Shown here one piece after another: positions 1 to 6,296 of a stretch of 64,000 nt of DNA. Each line of letters starts with the position of its first letter. Position 1 is the stretch's first letter. Under the pieces are notes generated by a model. It was not told where the DNA came from, did not search any database, and saw only the letters and a list, made by a program, of their open reading frames with translations. Source of the DNA: Micromonospora sp. MP36 (GTDB lineage: Bacteria > Actinomycetota > Actinomycetes > Mycobacteriales > Micromonosporaceae); assembly GCF_008119785.1 (NCBI RefSeq), contig NZ_VSFA01000025.1:1-64000 (forward strand). Direction: 5' to 3'. Position numbers and translations under genes: made by a program.

Positions 1-1371
1 CAGCTGGGGCTGTGGGGCTTCTTCCTCTACGGGTTCGGTCCGGTCGTCCCGCTGCTCCGCGACGAACAGGGCACCAGCGCCGCCGTCGCCGGCCTGCACA
101 GCACCGGCATCGCCGTCGGCGCGATCCTCGGCGGGGCGCTCTTCGCACCGGCCGCCCGCCGCCTCGGCCGCGGCCCGGCCACCTGGCTCGGCCTCGCCGG
201 CGTGGCCGCCGGCGTCACCGCGCTCGGGCTGCTGCGCCCGCTGCCCGCCACCCTCGCCGCCGTCGCGGTGATCGCCACCTTCGGCATGATGGTGATCAGC
301 GGGGTCAGCGTGCTGCTCACCGCCCACCACGGGCCGACCGCGCCCGCCGCGCTCACCGAGGCCAACGCCGTCTGCGCCGGGATGGGCATCCTCGCCCCGC
401 TGGTCATCGGCGCCACCGTCGACGCCGGTCTCGGCTGGCGGCCCGCGATGGCCGTCGAGGTCGGCCTGATCGCGCTGGTCGCGCTCGCCGCCCTGACCTT
501 CCGGGTACGCCTGCCGCAGGGCGCCCCCGCTGACGCGGCTGCCGCCGACCCCGCCGGGGCGACCGCCCCGGCCGCCGTCGACCCGGTCGCGGTGACCGCC
601 TCCGCCGATGCCGGCGTGACCGCCTCGGCGGCCGGCGTGGCGCTGGTCGACCCGGCCCCCGCCAGCGTGACCGCCTCGGCGGCCGACGTGGCCCTGGTCG
701 TCCCGGGCCCCGCCGCCCCGGACGGGCATGCCGGTGACCGGGCCGCCACCCGGCGGCTCCCCCGGGCGTACTGGATCGCCTGGGTGCTCATGTCGGTCAC
801 CGGCTCGATCGAGGTGTGCCTGTCGCTCTGGACCGCCGACGTGCTGCGTACCCATTCCGGGCTCAGGTCCGGCGGCGCCTCGGCGGCCGTCGCCGCGATC
901 GTCTGCGGGATGTTCATCGGCCGGGCGGCCGGCGGCCGGCTCGCGCTGCGCTGGCCGCCGGTGCCGCTGCTGCTCGCCGCGCTGACCGTCTCGCTGGTCG
1001 GGTTCGTCGTCTTCTGGTCCGCCCCGGCCGGCTGGCTGGCGGTGACCGGCCTGGTCGTGCTCGGCTTGGGCAACGCCCTGCACTACCCGCTGGCCCTCTC
1101 CATCGCCCTCGCCGCCGCCGGGCCGGCCGCGGACAAGGCGGCCGGCTGGTCGTCGTACTCGATGGGGGTGGGCTTCGGGATCGCCCCGGTCGCCCTCGGC
1201 TGGGTGGCCGACGGCGTCGGCCCGCACCTGGCCTTCCTGCTGCTGCCCGGCTTCATCGCCGCGGCCGTGCTGCTCACCCTGCGGCTGGGCCGGGCGCTAC
1301 ACGCCCCCGCCGCCACCCCCCCAACCGGTCCCCGCCAGCGCCTCTTGATCGACTCCACCTCGCCGACCTAG
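1..1371 (+). CDS. MFS transporter (5' end outside window)
   Basis: This is the C-terminal part (about 456 codons) of a major facilitator superfamily permease; the frame is open from base 1, so the start lies upstream. Hydrophobic helices fall in two blocks separated by a long Ala/Val/Pro-rich cytoplasmic loop at roughly 520-740, the usual six-plus-six MFS plan. After the loop there is a GRAAGGRLALR loop typical of MFS helices 8-9. The substrate cannot be inferred. The loop carries a 51-bp in-frame tandem repeat, and the stop codon sits inside a degenerate copy of the repeat array that follows. Confidence 0.85.
   Translation, partial: QLGLWGFFLYGFGPVVPLLRDEQGTSAAVAGLHSTGIAVGAILGGALFAPAARRLGRGPATWLGLAGVAAGVTALGLLRPLPATLAAVAVIATFGMMVISGVSVLLTAHHGPTAPAALTEANAVCAGMGILAPLVIGATVDAGLGWRPAMAVEVGLIALVALAALTFRVRLPQGAPADAAAADPAGATAPAAVDPVAVTASADAGVTASAAGVALVDPAPASVTASAADVALVVPGPAAPDGHAGDRAATRRLPRAYWIAWVLMSVTGSIEVCLSLWTADVLRTHSGLRSGGASAAVAAIVCGMFIGRAAGGRLALRWPPVPLLLAALTVSLVGFVVFWSAPAGWLAVTGLVVLGLGNALHYPLALSIALAAAGPAADKAAGWSSYSMGVGFGIAPVALGWVADGVGPHLAFLLLPGFIAAAVLLTLRLGRALHAPAATPPTGPRQRLLIDSTSPT
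616..717 (+). repeat. 51-bp in-frame tandem repeat in the MFS loop
   Basis: Two imperfect copies begin at 616 and 667, each starting GTGACCGCCTCGGCGGCCG. A shorter related piece starts at 592. The copies encode VTASAAGVALVDP-like peptide units in the central loop. The 51-bp period keeps the frame, so the loop can change length without breaking the gene. Confidence 0.7.
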
Positions 1372-1573
1372 CGGTGTCGCGGCCTGGTGCACTGGTCCAG
1401 GTCGCCGATGTGGGGGTGTCGCCTCGTGGACCGGCGCAGGTCGCCGATGTGGCGGTGTTGCGGCCTGGCGGACTGGTCGAGGTCGCCGATGTGGGGGTGT
1501 CGCCTCGTGGACCGGCGCAGGTCGCCGATGTGGCGGTGTCGCGGCCTCGTGGACACCGCCACATCGGCGATCT
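1359..1573. repeat. Intergenic tandem repeat array (39/42-bp alternating units) ending in a hairpin
   Basis: The core GTCGCCGATGTGG occurs at 1401, 1440, 1482 and 1521, with a degenerate copy at 1359. Spacings alternate 39 and 42 bp, so the higher-order unit is 81 bp. The last copy (1519-1540) is followed by an inverted copy (1552-1573), giving a 22-bp stem with one mismatch and an 11-nt loop. The array fills the gap between the convergent permease and methyltransferase genes and could also end transcription. Related units occur at 57260-57324. Confidence 0.85.
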
Positions 1574-1590
1574 GGCCGGCGCGTCGGGTC

Positions 1591-2244
1591 TCAGCGCACC
1601 CGCGCGAGGCTCACGCCGTCGGCGATGGGCAGCATGACCACGTCGACCCGGACGTCGGCCAGAATCTCGTCGTTGAACGCGGCGATGGCCCGGTCGTCGG
1701 CGTTCTCTGGGGCGAGCACCCGGCCGCCGCGCAGGGTGTTGTCCACCGCGATGACCCCGCCCGGCCGCATCCGTGGCACCAGCTCGTCCCAGTAGATCGG
1801 GTAGCCGACCTTGTCCGCGTCGATGAACGCGAGGTCGAGATGCCGCTCCTGGGGCAGTTCCCGCAGCCGGTCCGCGGCCGGGCCGATCCGCAGGTCGATC
1901 CGGTCCTGCACGCCGGCCCGGGCCCAGTACCGCCGGGCGATGCCGGTGTATTCCTCGGAGATGTCGAAGCAGGTCAGTCGGCCGCCGTCGGCCAGCCCGC
2001 GGGCGATCGCCAGCGCGGACAGCCCGGTGAACGTACCCACCTCCACCGCCTGCCGCACGCTGAGCAGCCGGGTGAGGAAGGTCAGGAACGCGGCCTGCTC
2101 CGGCGCGACCTGCATGCCAGCCTGCTCCGGCAGGACGGCCCGGGTCTCCTCGGTCAGTTCACGGACGATCTCGTCCGGCGCCGACCCGTGCGCGACGAGG
2201 TACGCGTGCAGTTCCGGCGTGAGCGGAAGCGGCTTGGTGGTCAT
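1591..2244 (-). CDS. O-methyltransferase, SAM-dependent (class I)
   Basis: The 217-residue protein matches the caffeoyl-CoA/catechol O-methyltransferase-like family: a short helical N-terminus, the SAM-binding stretch VEVGTFTGLSALAIA, an acidic DISEEY element, and FIDADK followed by VDNTLRGGRV, which carry the metal and substrate-side residues of the family. It would transfer a methyl group from S-adenosylmethionine to a hydroxyl of an unknown small substrate in the cytoplasm. The gene follows maf by 9 bp on the same strand. It has its own TAACGT element 6 nt before the ATG, so it may be transcribed leaderless as well as by read-through. Confidence 0.85.
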   Translation of the reverse strand: MTTKPLPLTPELHAYLVAHGSAPDEIVRELTEETRAVLPEQAGMQVAPEQAAFLTFLTRLLSVRQAVEVGTFTGLSALAIARGLADGGRLTCFDISEEYTGIARRYWARAGVQDRIDLRIGPAADRLRELPQERHLDLAFIDADKVGYPIYWDELVPRMRPGGVIAVDNTLRGGRVLAPENADDRAIAAFNDEILADVRVDVVMLPIADGVSLARVR

Positions 2245-2250
2245 GATCGG

Positions 2251-2256
2251 ACGTTA
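2251..2256 (-). promoter_or_regulatory. Leaderless -10 element for the O-methyltransferase
   Basis: TAACGT on the minus strand ends 6 nt before the ATG at 2244, and no Shine-Dalgarno sequence is present. It overlaps the maf stop codon. Confidence 0.45.
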
Positions 2257-2910
2257 ACCGAGATGCTCGATCTCCTGGCCGCCGGGCGCAACCTTCGTCC
2301 ACAAGTCGGTGACACTCAGCCCCAACTCACGGAGCAGACCGCGGAGCAGCGGCAGGCTCAGCCCCACCACCGTGCCTGGGTCGCCCTCGATACCGGTCAG
2401 GAACGCGCCGCCCAGCCCGTCGATGGTGAACGCCCCGGCCACCGCCAGCGGCTCGCCCGTCGCCACGTACGCGGCGATCTCCTGGTCGCTGACGTCCGCG
2501 AAGTGCACCGTGGTCGACGCGACCGCCTCGGCCCGCGACTCGTGGAGCACGTCGATCAGGCAGTGCCCGGTGTGCAGCACCCCGCTCCGCCCGCGCATCC
2601 GCTGCCAACGGCGGGTGGCGTCCGCCGCGTCCGCCGGCTTGCCCAGGATCTCCCCGTCGAACGCCAGCACCGAGTCGCAGCCGAGCACCAGCGTCCGATC
2701 GTCCGGCGCGGCGCGCAGCCGGCCCAGCACCGCCTGCGCCTTCAGCCGGGCCAACTCCAGGCACAGGTCGTCCGCCCGGTCGCTGACCACCTTTGACTCG
2801 TCGACGCCGCTGACCAGCACGTCGGGTTCGATCCCGGCGGCCTGGAGCAGCTTGCGGCGGGCGGGACTCTGTGAGGCGAGCACGAGGCGCAGCGGCATGG
2901 AGGTCGACAC
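2254..2910 (-). CDS. maf: Maf family nucleotide pyrophosphatase
   Basis: Maf proteins hydrolyse non-canonical or modified nucleoside triphosphates in the cytoplasm. The signature LASQSPARRKLL is followed by VSGVDESKV and the catalytic-region motif LGCDSVLAFDGEILGKP. Length is 218 residues from GTG 2910, near the family norm. I chose GTG 2910 because TAGCGT lies 7 nt upstream with no Shine-Dalgarno; ATG 2898 is an alternative. A longer frame exists but runs into the mycosin gene. In Mycobacterium, maf directly follows the carboxylase epsilon gene; here the ESX module lies between them. Confidence 0.9.
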   Translation of the reverse strand: MSTSMPLRLVLASQSPARRKLLQAAGIEPDVLVSGVDESKVVSDRADDLCLELARLKAQAVLGRLRAAPDDRTLVLGCDSVLAFDGEILGKPADAADATRRWQRMRGRSGVLHTGHCLIDVLHESRAEAVASTTVHFADVSDQEIAAYVATGEPLAVAGAFTIDGLGGAFLTGIEGDPGTVVGLSLPLLRGLLRELGLSVTDLWTKVAPGGQEIEHLG

Positions 2911-2917
2911 GGGAGCG

Positions 2918-2923
2918 ACGCTA
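2918..2923 (-). promoter_or_regulatory. Leaderless -10 element for maf
   Basis: TAGCGT on the minus strand ends 7 nt before GTG 2910, supporting that start. The element overlaps the last codon and stop of the mycosin gene. Confidence 0.45.
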
Positions 2924-4066
2924 CCGGCTGATCCGCGGCGGCGGGTCGTCGGCACGTCGACGCCGCCGCCACACGAGGTAGCCGCCGCCCGCCGCCAGCA
3001 GGACGCCCAGCGTCGCCAGGCCCCTCGCGGTCGCGCCGTCGTCCACGCCCCCGTCCTCCGGCGCCGCCCTGGTCGGCACGGGCGCGGCCGCCTTCGTCGA
3101 CCCGAAACCCAGCGGAGGTACGTCCGCCGTGAGCGCCGCGACCAGGTCGATGACGCCGTAGCCGTACTCGTCGTCCCGGCCGGGCGGGCCCTTGTCGATC
3201 GCGGTGGCGGTCAGGCGATGCGCAACCTCCTCCGCCGGGAGATTGGGGTACTTGGACCGGATGAGCGCAGCGGCACCAGAGACTATGGCAGTGGCGTCCG
3301 AGGTTCCGGTGCCAACCCGATACTTCCCATTGATGCTGGTGCTGTAGATGTCCACCGCCGGGGCCGCCACGTCGATCTGTGGACCCGCGACCGAGATCGC
3401 CGCATGGTTCCCCTTCCTATCGACGCCTCCGACGGCAATAACGCCCGGCTCGCTAGCTGGATAGCCGACGTTGACATCGGCCGGGACGTTTCCTCCTCCG
3501 GCGACGACCACAATGTTTGCTTGCAGGGCCGCCCTTATCGCTCGTTGTAGACGGATGGTTGCACCGGCAACGGCGGAAATGCTAATTACATCTGCCCCCT
3601 GAGTTATGGCAAATTCGATCCCTTCGGCAAGGCCTTCCGTATCTCCGCCTTCACTCGATTGTTTGCCTCGGATTGGAAGTATCTTCGCCTCGGGTGCTAC
3701 TCCCAATGCGCCGGCATTATCACCACTGCCATGCGCCGCGATGAGGCCAGCCATGCCAGTTCCATGGCCATCGGAATCCTGGCGCCCATCACCCGCGGTG
3801 CCCGCTGTGGTGTCCACGCCCTCAAGCAGGTTCCGCACTAGGTCTGGGTGGGGCGCCACATCTGTGTCGGGAACAGTTACAGTGACGCCGGCTCCGCGAG
3901 ATATCTTTTGTGCCTGGTCTACCTTCAAATAGCGCAGGTGTCATTGATTGCGCCGAGCCATCGCAGCGTCGGGCGATGAGGGAGCCGCGAATGCGGGAGC
4001 CGTCGAAGTAAGCGCTATTGCGCATATGACTAATGTGGTGGCGGCTTGGGCTTTGGGGCGCTTCAC
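2921..4066 (-). pseudogene. mycP: Mycosin (type VII secretion subtilisin-like protease) with in-frame TGA at codon 42
   Basis: Mycosins are membrane-anchored S8 proteases of ESX systems. From GTG 4066 the frame gives a signal peptide (MKRPKAQAATTLV...PAFA|AP), then ARRNQ, a TGA codon at 3941-3943, then HLRYLKVDQAQKISRG. Family members have Trp at the TGA position, so one G-to-A change explains it. Downstream are the Asp (VPDTDV, where VIDTGV is usual), His (SDGHGTGMAG), an oxyanion Asn (VVAGGGN) and Ser (GTSDATAIVSG, lacking the usual Pro), then a C-terminal membrane helix and RRRRR tail. TTG 3928 could restart translation, but the product would lack the signal peptide. GTG 4066 overlaps the previous stop as GTGA, which fits a coupled intact ancestor. 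A sequencing error is possible. Confidence 0.8.
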
Positions 4067-4930
4067 CTATCAAACCCAATGGCAGGACCGGGATCAATCG
4101 GTCCCCTCTCGTCCAGTGGGCGAACGATAGGTGGCACCCCTTCGTCGGTCTCCCATGGATGATCTGAATCCCATGAACGACGACCGCCGTCGCCGCGAAG
4201 TCCCCGCGGCAAAACAGTGGGAGTACCGCCACTTCTCGGATTGACTGAGGTGGGCGATCCCCCTATGGGAGTGATGCCATGCGGTCCAGCAACTTGCGAA
4301 GCTCTCCCTGCGCCTGGGCGGGAGCCAGCGGCACCTGATGGCGCGGTCCCTGCGCCACCGCCACCGATGACTCCGCCAACCGGATTTACACGACGCGGAG
4401 GTACAGCCGCTCCTGGGTGGCCAAGGCTGTTTCCAAGCGCGCCGCCGATAAGTCCACCAGGCGGCAGGCCCTTAGTCGGGCTGGCAGAGGTGGGACCTTT
4501 CGCGGTTTCTGCAGTTGGTCGGCTCACGGGCCCAATCGGTTCGCGGAGCTGGCTTTGCGGGGTCGGTCGGCCTGGGAAGCCTGGGAACGCTGAAAGGGGC
4601 GGTGGGGCAGCGATGCTTGGCTGAGGCGGCAATGTTGAAGGTATGAGGGGGGATGGGCCTGGGTTGGTCGGTGCCAGCCCTCCTCCTGTCCCACCAAGGA
4701 TGGGACCGATGGCGGGTGCGACAGGAGTTGGTATGGGCTGCCCTGCCGTCGTTGGCTGGCTAAGGCGAGCGGCAGTGCTAGAGGCTGCGATAGGTATAGG
4801 CACGACCGGGGGGATGACAGGAGGCTGGGCTGCCGGCTCTGACGGCCCTGCTGCGTGATCAATGCTGGGCCAAGTGCGGGGTGGTGGTTGGCGGAGCATG
4901 ACTTGGGCTTGTTGGAGTTCCCCGCTCAAC
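3240..4930. other. Low-G+C patch across the mycosin and PPE-like genes
   Basis: Base composition drops sharply here: 3601-3660 is about 52% G+C by count against 72% at 2521-2580. Rare codons such as ATA and TTA appear in the mycosin signal peptide. Both edges fall inside genes: the C-terminus of the mycosin and the N-terminal half of the PPE-like gene have normal composition. This suggests replacement of an internal segment by recombination. The edges are approximate. Confidence 0.65.
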
Positions 4931-5448
4931 CCCGTCATCAACCCCCGCGCCTGGACGTTCAACCGTTCCAGGTCCGCGTCCGTCACCGGCGGCTGCTCGG
5001 GTAGTCGGCTGCCGGCCACCGCCTTCGGGTCGGCGAGCGTCGCCTCGTACGCCTGCTTCTGCCGGAGCTTGGCCGCGTACTCGTCGTGGATCGGCTTGAG
5101 TTCGGCGCGGGTGCTGCCGATGGCGCGGGTGGCGGCGGCGAGCGCGTCGTAGTTCGCGGCGGCGGTGTCGTGGGTGCGCTGCACCTTGTCGATGAGCTGG
5201 TCCAGTTCGCCGAGGTACGCGCGCGCGGCGGCGTTGGTCTCCGGCGGCCATGCCTCGGCGAGCCCGCGGCGGTATTCCTGCAACCGGCTGAGGTGGGCCA
5301 GGGTGAGGTCGCAGACCTTGCGCCAGCCGGCGACCTGCTTCCACTGCCCGCTGGTGTCCTGGTCCTGGAGGCACGCCCACATGCTGAGCACGTCCATCAG
5401 GTGCCAGTCGGTGAGCCCGGAGGTGCGCCCGCCGCCCCGTTCGATCAC
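4063..5448 (-). CDS. PPE/ESX-substrate-like protein with Pro/Gly-rich tail
   Basis: The 461-residue protein has a helical N-terminal half (about residues 1-215, with an AWPPETNAAARAYL segment and long heptad-like helices) and a low-complexity Pro/Gly/Ser tail ending in an acidic segment. This resembles PPE or Esp-type proteins secreted by ESX systems, but I see no exact family signature. GTG 5448 overlaps the stop of the upstream gene as GTGA, and its own stop overlaps the mycosin start as GTGA, so the three genes form a tightly coupled operon. The tail lies in the low-G+C patch while the helical half does not. It is probably a mycosin partner or substrate. Confidence 0.7.
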   Translation of the reverse strand: MIERGGGRTSGLTDWHLMDVLSMWACLQDQDTSGQWKQVAGWRKVCDLTLAHLSRLQEYRRGLAEAWPPETNAAARAYLGELDQLIDKVQRTHDTAAANYDALAAATRAIGSTRAELKPIHDEYAAKLRQKQAYEATLADPKAVAGSRLPEQPPVTDADLERLNVQARGLMTGLSGELQQAQVMLRQPPPRTWPSIDHAAGPSEPAAQPPVIPPVVPIPIAASSTAARLSQPTTAGQPIPTPVAPAIGPILGGTGGGLAPTNPGPSPLIPSTLPPQPSIAAPPPLSAFPGFPGRPTPQSQLREPIGPVSRPTAETAKGPTSASPTKGLPPGGLIGGALGNSLGHPGAAVPPRRVNPVGGVIGGGGAGTAPSGAAGSRPGAGRASQVAGPHGITPIGGSPTSVNPRSGGTPTVLPRGLRGDGGRRSWDSDHPWETDEGVPPIVRPLDERGPIDPGPAIGFDR

Positions 5449-5897
5449 GGCAGCACCACCGGCCGGTCGTCGGCGGCGGAGGGATCGGTCAACGCCGGCA
5501 GGGGGCGGCTGCCGCCGCCTGCGGAGCGGGCGAGGGCTTCCTGCACGTCGGCGACCTGGGCGGAGGAGAAGGCGTCGGAGTCCGCGTATCTGGTGGCGAT
5601 CAGGTGCGCGGCGCCGGCCAGGTGGCCGGTGGCGGGCACCAGGCCCCAGACCACCTCGGCGGTCGCCGTCTGTGTCTCGTGGTGGGCCTGGAGGAACTGC
5701 ACCAGCTCGATGAAGGCGTCGGCGGGGTTGGGGATGGCCGCCTTCATGTCGTCGGCGATGTATGACAGGTGTGGGGCGTAGTTGCGGAGGACCTCGTCCT
5801 GGAGGCGGTCGGCGAACTCGCGCATCTGCCGGATGTCCGCCTCGATGGCGCCGTAGTCGCGCAGCCAGCCCGCTGGCCGGTTCGCCTCGGGGATCAT
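5445..5897 (-). CDS. WXG100-like helical protein, first gene of the ESX module
   Basis: The 150-residue, mostly helical protein (DYGAIEADIRQMREFADRL ... VVWGLVPATGHLAGAAHL) has the size and position of a small ESX partner paired with a PPE-like protein. No clear WXG motif is present; WGL is the nearest. The start ATG 5897 has a good Shine-Dalgarno (GGAGGG). The short tail is Ala/Gly/Pro-rich. The function is inferred only from its neighbours. Confidence 0.65.
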   Translation of the reverse strand: MIPEANRPAGWLRDYGAIEADIRQMREFADRLQDEVLRNYAPHLSYIADDMKAAIPNPADAFIELVQFLQAHHETQTATAEVVWGLVPATGHLAGAAHLIATRYADSDAFSSAQVADVQEALARSAGGGSRPLPALTDPSAADDRPVVLP

Positions 5898-5992
5898 CGA
5901 CCCTCCTGCCTGTCACCGCACCGTTTCCCTGAGTGAGGTTAACGGCTCGTCGCGGATCTCGGCAGCCCCGGATGTGCGTACCCGGGGAGAGG

Positions 5993-6205
5993 TCAGCGGG
6001 GGAGGCCGGCGGCGCGCCACGCGCCCGGACCGGCGACCAGCGCCGCGCCGGCCGGACGGGCGCTGCGGGTCCACTGCGACACGGCGGCCGGCGCGGGGGC
6101 GGCGGCCGGTCGGGTCCGGACCACGATCGCCCCGACCAGGGCGGCCAGCTCCTCGGCGGTGGGCGCCCCCCGGACGATCCGGAACAGCGGCTCTTCGGCA
6201 GACAT
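5993..6205 (-). CDS. accE: Acyl-CoA carboxylase epsilon subunit
   Basis: This 70-residue protein matches the small actinobacterial epsilon subunits that stabilise the alpha-beta acyl-CoA carboxylase. It begins PLFRIVRGAPTAEELAALVG and ends with the conserved GAWRAAGLPR. The start ATG 6205 has TACCCT 6 nt upstream and no Shine-Dalgarno. In mycobacteria the gene sits between accD5 and maf. Here accB lies about 10 kb away on the same strand and the ESX module separates accE from maf, so it is a displaced member of that cluster. Confidence 0.85.
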   Translation of the reverse strand: MSAEEPLFRIVRGAPTAEELAALVGAIVVRTRPAAAPAPAAVSQWTRSARPAGAALVAGPGAWRAAGLPR

Positions 6206-6211
6206 GGTCTC

Positions 6212-6217
6212 AGGGTA
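6212..6217 (-). promoter_or_regulatory. Leaderless -10 element for accE
   Basis: TACCCT on the minus strand lies 6 nt before ATG 6205. It indicates that accE now has its own promoter, as expected after separation from accB. Confidence 0.5.
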
Positions 6218-6283
6218 CGCGTCGAGAACTTGACCTTCGCCGCACAGTGGCGTGCCGGCGGTGTGAGCGTCGGAGCAGCCGGG

Positions 6284-6289
6284 TACCGT
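6284..6289 (+). promoter_or_regulatory. Leaderless -10 element for the Ser/Thr kinase
   Basis: TACCGT ends 7 nt before ATG 6297, with no Shine-Dalgarno. It faces away from the accE promoter 67 bp upstream. Confidence 0.5.
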
Positions 6290-6296
6290 CTCAGCG

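Noticed and set aside
1401..1533. CRISPR-like regular repeats
   Set aside because: The sequences between cores are themselves repeated, spacings alternate 39/42 bp, and no cas gene is near; it is a tandem repeat.
2254..2955. Longer Maf start at 2955
   Set aside because: It would overlap the mycosin C-terminus by 35 bp and lacks any translation or -10 signal; GTG 2910 has TAGCGT 7 nt upstream.
4524..4862. 112-codon minus-strand frame rich in Gln/Ser
   Set aside because: It is an alternative frame of the PPE-like protein's low-complexity tail; it has no start signal and no independent similarity.
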